Shown in pieces: positions 10,651 to 20,653 of a stretch of 64,000 bases of DNA. This DNA is from an uncultured Bacteroidota bacterium (GTDB lineage Bacteria; Bacteroidota; Bacteroidia; Flavobacteriales; Flavobacteriaceae). The notes below the pieces were generated by a model. It searched no databases and was not told where the DNA came from. It saw only the letters and a program-made list of their open reading frames with translations. Location: NCBI GenBank assembly GCA_902586435.1, contig CACIHJ010000006.1, positions 1 through 64,000 of the forward strand, read 5' to 3'. Within the stretch, counting starts at the first letter, position 1. The number at the start of each line of letters is the position of its first letter. The translations under genes were made by a program, and so were the position numbers.

Positions 10651-11322
10651 TTAACCAGTTAAGTAATGAAAGATAGCAATAAAAATAAATCCTGCAGGAA
10701 TTAATGTAGAAAATATAAAGGTAAACTTTTGGATTGGATTATAGTATTTAGAATCAACACCAATAGTTTTAAAAGAAGAACTAAATCCATGTAATAAATG
10801 GAGTGAGAGGAATATAAACGATATAGTGTACAATCCAACTCGAATAGGGTTAACAAATTTATGAACAAGTTCTTCATGGTACCTATTAGGATCATCAGGT
10901 AAAGCTTCAACATATTTATAGTTAATCTCGGGAATCCAGAAATCAATAAAATGGAGAACTAAGAATAATAAAACTACTCCTCCACTATAAATCATATTTC
11001 TTGAAATCCATGATGCATTTTGATTTCCAGAGTAACTGGAATAACGGTTATTTCTAGACTTGTAATTAATAATCTCAAGATAAAATCCCATTAAAAAATG
11101 AAAAATTACACCAAAAATCAAAATTGGCTGTAAAATAAATTGCACAATAGGGTTTGTTCCCATAAAATGAGAAAGAGCATTAAATATATCGGCACTTATA
11201 ACAGAAGTAATATTAATTAAAAAATGTTGAGTTAGAAAGATAACAAGAAAAAGGCCTGATAAAGCCATCAAGAGTTTCTTTCCAATAGAAGATTTAATTA
11301 TAGATAAAGATGACATCTGCAA
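10651..11322 (-). CDS. sdhC: Succinate dehydrogenase cytochrome b subunit
   Basis: Five-helix membrane protein SSIGKKLLMALSGLFLVIFLTQHFLINI...HFLMGFYLEI...LHFIDFW...LHLLHGFSSSF, adjacent to sdhA. Confidence 0.9.
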   Translation of the reverse strand: MQMSSLSIIKSSIGKKLLMALSGLFLVIFLTQHFLINITSVISADIFNALSHFMGTNPIVQFILQPILIFGVIFHFLMGFYLEIINYKSRNNRYSSYSGNQNASWISRNMIYSGGVVLLFLVLHFIDFWIPEINYKYVEALPDDPNRYHEELVHKFVNPIRVGLYTISFIFLSLHLLHGFSSSFKTIGVDSKYYNPIQKFTFIFSTLIPAGFIFIAIFHYLTG

Positions 11323-11363
11323 TTATTTTAGAATTCAAAATTAAAGTATAAGAATTAGAAAAA

Positions 11364-14177
11364 CTATTTTATTTCAAATTCATTGCTTGTAGAGTTTCTA
11401 TTTACAGAAACAATTAATTTGTAAGAACCTTTTTCTAAGTAATATGAATTATCATCAATGCTCTCTTCGCTATAATCATCATATCTTAGATTATAATTAA
11501 TATAGTTGAGCCCCTTATCTAATATTCCCTCAGATTTATGGACTATATCTCCATTTTCAGACATTATTGATAAAGAGTATTTGTTACTATTTCCAGAATA
11601 TAACACTATCTCCATATTTGGTATAAAGTAATTTCCCCAAGTGCCCCATTTTGTACCCCAATTGTTTGAACGTTTAATATTATTAATATCATATATGTAA
11701 AGGTCTTTATTCAATATATCAGAGTTTAATTGTTGTACTTTATCTAGTTCTGCTAGATAAATTGATCTTCCATGGGTTCCTACTAACAAATGATTCATTT
11801 CTTTTTGAATAACAATGTCATGAACAGCAACTGAGTTTAAACCATTATCAAAAGGCTCCCATTTTTTACCCTTATCTAAAGAGATATAAACACCATGATC
11901 ATTTCCAACATAAAGAATTTCTTTATTGATATTATCTTCAATAATTACATTCACAGGAGAAGAAGGTAAATTAGAATTTATTGGATTCCATGATTTTCCA
12001 TAATCTTGACTCATATAAACATAAGGCGTGAAATCGTCCCATCTATATCCATTCATTGAAACAAATACAGTGCCTTCATCATGAGTGGAGGCGTAGACTT
12101 TACTAACCCATAGGTCCTGTGGTAAGTTATCTGATATTCTTGACCAAGATGATCCACCATTTCTGGTAACTTGAATTAAGCCATCATCTGTACCTATATA
12201 AATTAAACCAAATTTATTCTGTGATTCAGAAATTGTTGTTATTGTTCCATAAGGGACATTTCCTGGCTTACCTCCCTTTGTCAAATCAGGAGAAATGTTT
12301 TGCCAATTATCCCCTCCATTAAATGACCTATGAAGAATATTACTTCCTAAATACAAAATATCTTGATTATGAGAAGATAATAGAATTGGAGTTTGCCAAT
12401 TAAACCTATAAGGAGATTCTCCTAGTTTATGTCTTGGTTTAATAAAAGTTCGTTTGTTTTTATCAAGATCAAGTCTAAAGTATGATCCAAATTGGTAACC
12501 TGTATATACAATATTAGGTTGATTCTTGTCAATTTGAATTTCCATACCATCTCCTCCAAGTATTTCATTCCATGGATAGGATCCTGTCATTTCCCATCTT
12601 TTATTTTCTGATGAATTGTGTGGCCCCATCCAAACACCATTATCCTGAAGTCCCCCGTATACATTATAAGGTTTTTGATAATCAACATTAATAGAGTAAA
12701 ATTGTCCAACTTCAGTTGAATTATTTTTTATCCAATTTTCACCATCATCATAAGTTATATTAACTCCTCCATCATTACCATCTATTAGATGACCTCTTTT
12801 ATTTGGATTGATCCATAAATCGTGATGATCTGCGTGTACATTTTCTTTACCAATACGATAAAAGGTTTTTCCCCCATCATCTGAAGTTATAATTGGTACT
12901 CCATATGTATAAATTTTATTACTATCATTTGGGTCAACGTGAACTTTACCAAAATAGTATCCATAAGTATTATACAAACCATCAAGATGTGTCTTATGAG
13001 TCTTATACCAGTTTTTTCCTCCATTATCACTTCTATATATCTCTGCTCCAATAATAGGAGTATCAAACATTACAGAATTAGCATCAACTAGATACTTATA
13101 TAAGTCTGTTGGGTTAATTTTATTTTTATTAATATCTGATTTTACTGATTTAGCTGTATACTCAGCTGGAAATCTGTTTGTTCTTAGGAATTTGTTAAGG
13201 TCTTTACTTTTAATCCTGTTGAATTGTTTGACCGACATACTTTCAAATGATTCTTTAGTTAGCTCATTTGACTGCTTTTTAATTGATGTCTCTTTTCTTA
13301 AAAATTGACTGTCATGAACTGCATATATTATATTTTTATCAAATACTGCAATTCCAATTCTTCCAACTCCTTCTCCTCTTGGGAAACCACTTTTGTCTGT
13401 TGTTATTAAATCCCAAGTTAACCCTGCATCTAAACTTTTATATATCCCTGATGATACTCCATCTTCATCGAAATTCCATGCTTTTCGATCTTTTTCCCAT
13501 GATGTAGCATAAATGACATTGAAGTCTCCTGGTGTATGCGACATATCAATAATTCCTGTTCTTTGATTTAAATACAATGTTTTATTCCAAGTTTCGCCTC
13601 CATTATCTGATACATATACACCTCTAGTTTCATTATTTGAATATAAGTGGCCTGTTACTCCTACTATTATATGATCCCCATCATTTGGGTTAACAAGTAT
13701 TTTTCCAATATGGTGACTATCATATAGCCCTACATTTTTCCAATTTGAACCATCTGAGTTAGTTTTTAATATTCCAATACCAGAATAAGAAGATCTTGAT
13801 GCATTATTTTCACCTGTCCCTACCCATAAGGTTCCATTTTTCCAATCCATTGTTATTTCTCCAATATTTTGGGTAGGCCATTCCTCTGATATTGGATTAA
13901 AGCTAGTCCCATTATTTATTGTGTGCCATACACCTCCAGAAGCATAGGCAACATAAAACTCTGTTGGATCATCAGGGTTAACTTCAAGTGCCACAACCCT
14001 TCCACTCATTATTGTTGGACCAATATTTTTAAAATTAACATTCTTAACTCTTGAATTTTGAATGAGTTGATTTTTTATTTGATAGGCTTTTATAATTTCT
14101 GACTCTTCTGTTGCACTAGGCTGACCAAAAACTAATGAAGAAAATAACAAACAGTTTAGAAGGGTAAAATTTCTCAT
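11364..14177 (-). CDS. Secreted BNR/sortilin-like beta-propeller protein (glycosyl hydrolase / VPS10-like)
   Basis: Signal peptide; repeated BNR/Asp-box motifs (SDNGGETWNKT, SLDAGLTWD, SDDGGKTFYR, NGGDNWQNI, SLDKGKKWEP). Confidence 0.8.
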   Translation of the reverse strand: MRNFTLLNCLLFSSLVFGQPSATEESEIIKAYQIKNQLIQNSRVKNVNFKNIGPTIMSGRVVALEVNPDDPTEFYVAYASGGVWHTINNGTSFNPISEEWPTQNIGEITMDWKNGTLWVGTGENNASRSSYSGIGILKTNSDGSNWKNVGLYDSHHIGKILVNPNDGDHIIVGVTGHLYSNNETRGVYVSDNGGETWNKTLYLNQRTGIIDMSHTPGDFNVIYATSWEKDRKAWNFDEDGVSSGIYKSLDAGLTWDLITTDKSGFPRGEGVGRIGIAVFDKNIIYAVHDSQFLRKETSIKKQSNELTKESFESMSVKQFNRIKSKDLNKFLRTNRFPAEYTAKSVKSDINKNKINPTDLYKYLVDANSVMFDTPIIGAEIYRSDNGGKNWYKTHKTHLDGLYNTYGYYFGKVHVDPNDSNKIYTYGVPIITSDDGGKTFYRIGKENVHADHHDLWINPNKRGHLIDGNDGGVNITYDDGENWIKNNSTEVGQFYSINVDYQKPYNVYGGLQDNGVWMGPHNSSENKRWEMTGSYPWNEILGGDGMEIQIDKNQPNIVYTGYQFGSYFRLDLDKNKRTFIKPRHKLGESPYRFNWQTPILLSSHNQDILYLGSNILHRSFNGGDNWQNISPDLTKGGKPGNVPYGTITTISESQNKFGLIYIGTDDGLIQVTRNGGSSWSRISDNLPQDLWVSKVYASTHDEGTVFVSMNGYRWDDFTPYVYMSQDYGKSWNPINSNLPSSPVNVIIEDNINKEILYVGNDHGVYISLDKGKKWEPFDNGLNSVAVHDIVIQKEMNHLLVGTHGRSIYLAELDKVQQLNSDILNKDLYIYDINNIKRSNNWGTKWGTWGNYFIPNMEIVLYSGNSNKYSLSIMSENGDIVHKSEGILDKGLNYINYNLRYDDYSEESIDDNSYYLEKGSYKLIVSVNRNSTSNEFEIK

Positions 14178-14311
14178 AATTCTTATTTTGTTCTTAAATT
14201 ATAAACATTATTATAATTTTCCAGATATTTAAGCTAAATTTTTAATTAAATACTTAATGAGATATAAACCACTTTCATCTAATTTCTACAAAAAAAAATA
14301 GAAAGAATTTT

Positions 14312-15550
14312 ATGTCTATGATGAAAGGTGAAAGCCTAGCAGTATTTAACTCAAATGACATATACCCTGTAAGTGCAGATACAGAATTACCTTTTGAACA
14401 GCATCGTGATATTTTCTATTTATCAGGGATTGACCAGGAAGAGACCATATTGATACTTTTTCCTAATGCAAAAGAAAAAAAATGGAGAGAAATTCTTTTT
14501 ATTAGGAAATCTGATGAGCATACCAAAATATGGGAAGGTCAGAAATTGAGCAAGTTACAGGCAAAAAAAATATCAGGAATTGATAATATTCAATGGGTAG
14601 AGGACTTTAAAGATATTTTTAACAAAGTGTCAATGGACTCTAATAGATTCTACCTTAATAAAAATGAGCATTATAGAGCAAAAATAGTAGTTGAAACTCG
14701 GGAAGATAGATTTATCAAATGGTCTGAAAAAGAATACCCCTCTCACTCAGTTTCTAGAAGTAATCCAATTCTTCAGAGATTAAGATCTATTAAGGATAAT
14801 GAAGAAATAGAGAGAATACAGCATGCCTGTAATATTACTATGAAAGGATTTGAAAGAGTATTAAAATTTATAAAACCTGGTGTATGGGAATTTGAAATTG
14901 AAGCGGAGCTAATCCATGAATTTATAAATAACTCATCTAAAGGATTTGCATATTCTCCTATCATTGCTTCTGGTAATGATAATAATGTCCTTCATTACAT
15001 TAAAAATAATAAGCAATGTATAAGTGGAGACTTAATTCTGATGGATGTTGCAGCAGAATATGGAAATTACTCTAGCGATATGACAAGGACAGTTCCTGTT
15101 TCTGGGGTGTTCTCAAAAAGACAAAAACAAATTTATAATTCAGTGTTAAATGTAAAAAATCATGCTACAAAACTTTTAAAGCCAGGTAACGTATGGAAAG
15201 ATTTTCATGATCAAGTTGGAGAGATCATGACTAAAGAACTTTTAGACATTGGACTTTTAGATAAAGTTGATATAAAGAATCAAAATAAAGAAAGTCCTGC
15301 ATACAAAAAATATTTTATGCATGGAACATCTCACCACCTTGGATTGGATACTCATGATTATGGTCTACTCGATGATCCTTTTGAAGCAAATATGGTTTTC
15401 ACAGTTGAACCAGGAATATACCTACCTGAAGAAGGTTTTGGGATAAGATTAGAAGATGACGTTGTGATTCAGGAAGAGGGAGACCCTATTAATCTTATGA
15501 AAGATATTCCTATTGAGGCAGATCATATTGAGGAGTTAATGAATAAATAG
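14312..15550 (+). CDS. pepP: Xaa-Pro aminopeptidase (M24B family); N-terminus displaced by a +1 frameshift in an A9 tract
   Basis: FNSNDIYPVSADTELPFEQHRDIFYLSGIDQEETILILFP... and VFTVEPGIYLPEEGFGIRLEDDVVI. The likely original start MRYKPLSSNFYKK at 14257 is out of frame (see finding). Confidence 0.9.
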   Translation: MSMMKGESLAVFNSNDIYPVSADTELPFEQHRDIFYLSGIDQEETILILFPNAKEKKWREILFIRKSDEHTKIWEGQKLSKLQAKKISGIDNIQWVEDFKDIFNKVSMDSNRFYLNKNEHYRAKIVVETREDRFIKWSEKEYPSHSVSRSNPILQRLRSIKDNEEIERIQHACNITMKGFERVLKFIKPGVWEFEIEAELIHEFINNSSKGFAYSPIIASGNDNNVLHYIKNNKQCISGDLILMDVAAEYGNYSSDMTRTVPVSGVFSKRQKQIYNSVLNVKNHATKLLKPGNVWKDFHDQVGEIMTKELLDIGLLDKVDIKNQNKESPAYKKYFMHGTSHHLGLDTHDYGLLDDPFEANMVFTVEPGIYLPEEGFGIRLEDDVVIQEEGDPINLMKDIPIEADHIEELMNK

Positions 15551-15551
15551 A

Positions 15552-16229
15552 TTAGTTTAGAAGCTCCTTCTTTAAAATTTTTATATCCCCAATTAGTTTA
15601 TCGATGGATTCCAAGTTCGTTCCATCATAAAATCCTCTTATTCTTCTCTGAGTATCGATTAAAACAAAATTTTCAGTGTGAATCATATCAAAAAATCTAG
15701 AATCTTCAACATCTTCTGCAACCAAATATGATTTTCTTGCCAGATTATAAATTTGTTTTTTATCTCCAGTAAGAAGATTCCATTTAGTATCAATTATGCC
15801 TTTCTCAATAGCATATTCTTTTAGTACTTCTTTAGTATCTATCTCTGGAGTTACAGTATGTGAGAGCAGATAGACTGAATCATCATCTTTATATTGATCC
15901 TGAAGTATAATCATATTCTCTTTCATAATTGGGCAGATTGCCTGACAAGTAGTAAAGAAAAAATCAGCAACATATATTTTATCTCTATAATTTTCATTTG
16001 TTATCTCTTCGCCATTTTGATTAGTTAGTTTAAAATCTTTAATCTTATGGAACCTTTTAATATGTTGAACTGTACTATCCACTAATTTAAAACTTACCAT
16101 GTTGGGTTGATAAACTGGCAGCTTTTTTTCTGGCTTTAATACATTATAAAACAAGAATATTGTAGCAATAGAAACTATTGACATTAACAAAATAAGTACT
16201 CTATATCTCTTGAACATTATTAATGACAA
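15552..16229 (-). CDS. SCO1/SenC-family copper chaperone-like protein
   Basis: VADFFFTTCQAICPIMKENMIILQDQY (CxxxC) with distal H in MIHTENFVLIDTQRRIRGFYDGT. Confidence 0.88.
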   Translation of the reverse strand: MSLIMFKRYRVLILLMSIVSIATIFLFYNVLKPEKKLPVYQPNMVSFKLVDSTVQHIKRFHKIKDFKLTNQNGEEITNENYRDKIYVADFFFTTCQAICPIMKENMIILQDQYKDDDSVYLLSHTVTPEIDTKEVLKEYAIEKGIIDTKWNLLTGDKKQIYNLARKSYLVAEDVEDSRFFDMIHTENFVLIDTQRRIRGFYDGTNLESIDKLIGDIKILKKELLN

Positions 16230-16281
16230 ATATACTTCAAGGAATTAAAAAAATATTAAATTTGCATGTCAAAATTACACC

Positions 16282-17604
16282 ATGGAGGTATTTATAATAA
16301 AAGCATTTCAACTTATATTGTCACTGGCTATCCTTGTAGTTCTTCATGAGCTTGGTCATTTTATTCCTGCAAAAATTTTTAAAACTCGAGTAGAGAAATT
16401 TTATTTATTCTTTGATGTAAAATTCTCTTTATTTAAGAAAAAAATCGGTGAGACTGTATATGGTATTGGCTGGTTACCATTAGGTGGATATGTTAAAATA
16501 GCAGGTATGATTGATGAAAGTTTTGATAAGGAACAAATGAATAAACCTCCTCAACCTTGGGAGTTTAGATCAAAACCTACATGGCAAAGATTAATTATAA
16601 TGCTTGGAGGTGTTACTGTTAATCTAATAGTTGGGTTTGCATTATATATGATGATTTTATTTGTATGGGGAAAAGATTATGTTCCACAAGAAAATATGCC
16701 AAATGGTTTAGACCCGTCACCAGTTGCTATAGAAATTGGTTTTGAACAAGGAGATAAACTGGTTGATGTTGATGGGGAACCTTTGGAAAATGTTTTAGAT
16801 ATAAATAGAAATTTATTACTTAGGCCTGTTGAATATGTAACTGTTTCAAGATCTGATGGAACTACTAATAAGATAAATATTCCAGAAGATTTCGGGGATA
16901 AAATGTTTAAAAGTGGACAATATAGTCCATTAAATCCTTTAATAAGTGCAACTGTTGACTCTGTTTCACTAGAGTCTCCTGCTTCTAATGCTGGTCTTAA
17001 TGCTGGTGATGTAATCATAAAAATGAATACTGATAATATTAATACCTGGCAAGAATTTTCAAATTGGATGGATAATAATAATGATAAAATTATTAATATG
17101 ACACTCCAAAGAAATGAAGGGATTTATGAAACAACTCTTCAAAGAGATATCAATGGTACGATTGGAGTTTGGAAACTTAATACTGGTATTAAGCCAGTTC
17201 ACAGAGATCTTACATTAACTGAAAGCATTGCAGAAGGTTTTGATTATGGTTATTGGACACTTTATGATTATGTTTCACAATTTCAATTTGTTTTCACCAA
17301 ACAAGGAGCTTCTCAGCTTGGAGGATTTGGAACTATTGGAGGTTTATTTCCAGCCCAATGGGATTGGAGAAATTTTTGGTCTACTACAGCTTTGATATCT
17401 ATTATTCTAGCTTTTATGAACATCCTACCTATACCTGCTCTTGATGGTGGCCATGTTATGTTCCTTTGTTATGAAATGGTTACTGGAAGAAAGCCTAGTG
17501 ATAAGTTCTTAGAATATGCTCAAGTTATAGGTTTCTTCTTATTGATTGCATTAGTTCTATATGCCAACGGGAATGATTTATTTAGGTGGATAAGTGGGTC
17601 TTAA
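16282..17604 (+). CDS. rseP: RIP metalloprotease RseP (site-2 protease)
   Basis: VVLHELGHFIPAKIF (HExxH), PDZ segments, NILPIPALDGGHVMF (LDG motif). Confidence 0.93.
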   Translation: MEVFIIKAFQLILSLAILVVLHELGHFIPAKIFKTRVEKFYLFFDVKFSLFKKKIGETVYGIGWLPLGGYVKIAGMIDESFDKEQMNKPPQPWEFRSKPTWQRLIIMLGGVTVNLIVGFALYMMILFVWGKDYVPQENMPNGLDPSPVAIEIGFEQGDKLVDVDGEPLENVLDINRNLLLRPVEYVTVSRSDGTTNKINIPEDFGDKMFKSGQYSPLNPLISATVDSVSLESPASNAGLNAGDVIIKMNTDNINTWQEFSNWMDNNNDKIINMTLQRNEGIYETTLQRDINGTIGVWKLNTGIKPVHRDLTLTESIAEGFDYGYWTLYDYVSQFQFVFTKQGASQLGGFGTIGGLFPAQWDWRNFWSTTALISIILAFMNILPIPALDGGHVMFLCYEMVTGRKPSDKFLEYAQVIGFFLLIALVLYANGNDLFRWISGS

Positions 17605-17653
17605 TATAAAGGAATAAAAGACAACAATAGGTTTTGATTTATACCTTCTAGTA

Positions 17654-17684
17654 TTTGATATGAGTATTAATTGAATTATATTTG
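17654..17684 (+). promoter_or_regulatory. Bacteroidetes-type promoter of the tRNA-Asn gene
   Basis: TTTG (17654-17657), 19-nt spacer, TATATTTG (17677-17684): exact fit to the TTTG-N19-TAnnTTTG consensus, 10 nt before the tRNA. Confidence 0.8.
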
Positions 17685-17694
17685 CCGACTATAT

Positions 17695-17768
17695 TCCTCC
17701 TTAGCTCAGCTGGTTAGAGCATCTGACTGTTAATCAGAGGGTCCTAGGTTCGAGTCCTAGAGGGGGAG
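17695..17768 (+). tRNA. tRNA-Asn (anticodon GTT)
   Basis: TCCTCCTTAGCTCAGCTGGTTAGAGCATCTGACTGTTAATCAGAGGGTCCTAGGTTCGAGTCCTAGAGGGGGAG: acceptor, D, anticodon (CTGTTAA loop) and T arms all fold; CCA not encoded. Confidence 0.96.
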
Positions 17769-17778
17769 CAAAAATTAA

Positions 17779-17810
17779 AACTCTTTGAGCTATCAGAGAG
17801 TTTTTTTTAT
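17779..17810 (+). terminator. Rho-independent terminator after tRNA-Asn
   Basis: AACTCTTTGA-gcta-TCAGAGAGTT followed by a T run. Confidence 0.8.
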
Positions 17811-17819
17811 TAATTAATC

Positions 17820-18218
17820 TTAATCTACGCAGCAGCTATCATCTTCACACCTACAGTAATTTAAATTATATATATGTAAAATAGATAGAGAAGTAGCAGC
17901 TATATATGTATAAAATTCTGCAATAGATAAAATTTCAAACAATTCAATTAGAATTAAAGTGGAAAGAATAAGCCAATTCAAAAAAAATAAAATCTTTACA
18001 TATGAGTTAGAAGAATTTTGAACCGAGTAGTATATGGCAATAAAGGAAATTGCTAGAAAAAGAAAATTTAATGATTGCCATAAAAAAAGCATTTCATTAC
18101 TAATCGATATTAAACTAGCTTGTGATAAGAAAAGGATAGGAGTAGCTATACAATGTATAAGACAAAGTCCGCTAGCTGATGCTCCAACATAATCCGAATG
18201 TTTAATAATTAACTTCAT
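17820..18218 (-). CDS. MerC-domain small membrane protein
   Basis: DYVGASASGLCLIHCIATPILFLSQ, four TM segments, Cys-rich C-terminus (CRCEDDSCCVD). Confidence 0.75.
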   Translation of the reverse strand: MKLIIKHSDYVGASASGLCLIHCIATPILFLSQASLISISNEMLFLWQSLNFLFLAISFIAIYYSVQNSSNSYVKILFFLNWLILSTLILIELFEILSIAEFYTYIAATSLSILHIYNLNYCRCEDDSCCVD

Positions 18219-18256
18219 AAAAGTATTTGCAAATATATCTTTATTAATCTAAAAGA

Positions 18257-19549
18257 CTACTTATTAATAGGGATTTTCCATTGTTGATTTTTATTATCAA
18301 CCAATCCATTTAATTCAGAGGTCACGACCTTATCAATTATTAATAGACCTTTATCAGCCATATTTTTAAATGTATCTATTCCTTCATTTTTAAAACCTTT
18401 CCTTGTTCTATGGATATTAAATTGATCTGAAAACTCCTTTCCAAAAGCCTCTGTAATTCCTTTCTTTCCAATCATAAAACCTAAAAGCCCACCCCAAGTG
18501 GCAGCTGGATTATCAGAGTCCCAGCCAGAAAGCACAGCTATTTTAATTGTTTCTTTAATATCACCTTCACCGTAAAGCAAACTTATTATACTAGCCCCAA
18601 AATTTATTCCTGCAGCAAAGCAACCATTACAAGACTCATCCTTTGTTGACCAGAAATAATTATCATCTTGGTTAATTTGATATTTTTCATGTAGTAAGTC
18701 TCTAGTTTTTTCCCACTGAGTGTTTTTATGATAATGCTCTAAAACAAAATCATACATTTTAGCTGCATAAGAAGAGTTTGGCAAATTTTCACGAGCTTTA
18801 GCTGCCATCCACTGTACTTTCTGTTTTGTAGAATTAAATTTATTAGGATAAGTTGCAAGTGAATGCATAATTACATAAAACTCTGCAATCCAAGCAGCAT
18901 TTTCTCTAGCAGAAGTTCTGATTGGAAGATATGACATAGATAAAGCTGTTTCTGGATTTCCAGGAGCATATAGACCAAATATTTCAGTTGTTAATTGAGC
19001 ATCTATCATCTCATAAAAAGGATTATTTTTTGGATCACTAGTATCTGGAGGAACTATGCCCTCTTGCATCAGATCAAAAGCTCTTTGATTTGATACCCAT
19101 AAATAATTTTCTTCATTTTTATAGATGTGATTCAACCATCCTGCTCTTATCTGTTCTCCATCTAGAAAAAGTGTGTTGTTTTCTATTAATAGTTCTTGAT
19201 ACATATATTCAATATCCGTATCATCATCTGCACCCCAAATACTATCTTTAGCTGCATATATAAAATCTATTGTTTCAGAATAATTATTTGAGCCCCATAT
19301 ATTAGGATGATCTATTCCACCCCAATTTTCGCGCGTGTAAAAACCACCACCTTTTCCATCTACAGGAATTCCAATTTTATCTCCCTCTGTAATCAAACCA
19401 GTCCAGTTAGCAATACATTGTCCTAACCAGAATCCTTCTAGTTGATCTCGATATTGATTTTTATCAATTACCATTTCGTTTAATCTAGAACTACAACTAG
19501 TATTAATAAGAATAATTGCAGCTATAATAAGTGTATACTTGATATTCAT
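18257..19549 (-). CDS. ADP-ribosylglycohydrolase-family lipoprotein
   Basis: Lipobox INTSC; YRDQLEGFWLGQCIANWTGLITEGD; GADDDTDIEYMY; LSGWDSDNPAATWGGLLGFMIG (acidic metal-binding motifs of the ARH fold). Start likely MNIKYT at 19549. Confidence 0.8.
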   Translation of the reverse strand: MNIKYTLIIAAIILINTSCSSRLNEMVIDKNQYRDQLEGFWLGQCIANWTGLITEGDKIGIPVDGKGGGFYTRENWGGIDHPNIWGSNNYSETIDFIYAAKDSIWGADDDTDIEYMYQELLIENNTLFLDGEQIRAGWLNHIYKNEENYLWVSNQRAFDLMQEGIVPPDTSDPKNNPFYEMIDAQLTTEIFGLYAPGNPETALSMSYLPIRTSARENAAWIAEFYVIMHSLATYPNKFNSTKQKVQWMAAKARENLPNSSYAAKMYDFVLEHYHKNTQWEKTRDLLHEKYQINQDDNYFWSTKDESCNGCFAAGINFGASIISLLYGEGDIKETIKIAVLSGWDSDNPAATWGGLLGFMIGKKGITEAFGKEFSDQFNIHRTRKGFKNEGIDTFKNMADKGLLIIDKVVTSELNGLVDNKNQQWKIPINK

Positions 19550-19550
19550 T

Positions 19551-20519
19551 TTATTCTTGTAAAATATATTGGAGTGCATCTAAAGCCATTGCAGTGTGAT
19601 CATGAGCAACCCCTGGAACTTCTGGAGTTTTTTCCCAATTAAAAACAGCATTTAGTGATTCAGCTTTTTCCTGAGATGTTGCGAAAAAGTATCTCCCTCT
19701 GACTAATCTATTTAACCCCTGCTGTTCATCAACAATATCATTATGACGTAGGGACGATGAGTTTGGATCTGTATCTGCATCTCCTAAATGAACATATAAT
19801 TTTTTTGAAAAGGCTGATATAAGATTAACATTGCTTAATTGACTTTCTAATAATCCGTAGGGGAAAACTATATCTGATTCAGGCACCGTATACCATCCAG
19901 CATTTGAGCATACAGCAATATTTAGCTTACTATCGGGAAGATAAAAAACAAAGCGATGTAAAAATTGAGCTCCAGCAGAATGTCCCCATGCATTATAAGT
20001 AGCTTGGTTCCCTTCTATTTCAACTTTTATAAATTCAAATAACTGATCTATAATTGAAAATGTCCAGCTATCTGGAGAATTAAATGTATCTGAACTTGGA
20101 TTATCCCCATCTTGAAAAATATTTGCTAAGTTGTACATATCTCCCGAGGGGAAATCATCAGAGTTAAACTCTGGGGCAAATACCATAAAATTATTTGCAT
20201 TGGCCATTTGTATCCAATCGTCCCTATAGTCATCTGCATTTCTTGACCCACCATGAAAAGAAAATAAAATTGGAATATTTGCTAAATCAGATTGAGGGAG
20301 ATGATAATAAACATTTATACTTTTATCACTTAATACTCCAATTGGTGTAAATGTCAGGACTCCAGTAGAATTAGGTTTAAGAGAGTTATCTTGAATCTCA
20401 TTAACAACTTCAATGTCTTCTGAAACATTATTTTCTATAACATCAATATCTTCTTTTGAAGAGCAACCAATAATAAATGGAAATAATATTAGTACGGTTG
20501 TGACTTTGCTTATGTTCAT
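19551..20519 (-). CDS. Alpha/beta hydrolase lipoprotein (PHB depolymerase/esterase-like)
   Basis: Lipobox FIIGC; PILFSFHGGSRNADDYRDDW; WGHSAGAQFLHRF (GHSAG). Confidence 0.7.
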   Translation of the reverse strand: MNISKVTTVLILFPFIIGCSSKEDIDVIENNVSEDIEVVNEIQDNSLKPNSTGVLTFTPIGVLSDKSINVYYHLPQSDLANIPILFSFHGGSRNADDYRDDWIQMANANNFMVFAPEFNSDDFPSGDMYNLANIFQDGDNPSSDTFNSPDSWTFSIIDQLFEFIKVEIEGNQATYNAWGHSAGAQFLHRFVFYLPDSKLNIAVCSNAGWYTVPESDIVFPYGLLESQLSNVNLISAFSKKLYVHLGDADTDPNSSSLRHNDIVDEQQGLNRLVRGRYFFATSQEKAESLNAVFNWEKTPEVPGVAHDHTAMALDALQYILQE

Positions 20520-20653
20520 TAATCTTATATTTAGTATTGATAAATTTATAAAATGTTAAAACAATATTCTATATTGACTGCTAAAATAAATTAGAAAAAA
20601 GACTTTGAGTTTCTCTATCCAAATATTTTTAATATATATATAAAGTATAGTAA

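Noticed and set aside
17695-17768. tRNA-Asn as an integration site for a genomic island
   Set aside because: Flanking genes (rseP, MerC-like) look ordinary; no integrase or duplicated tRNA 3' end was seen nearby.
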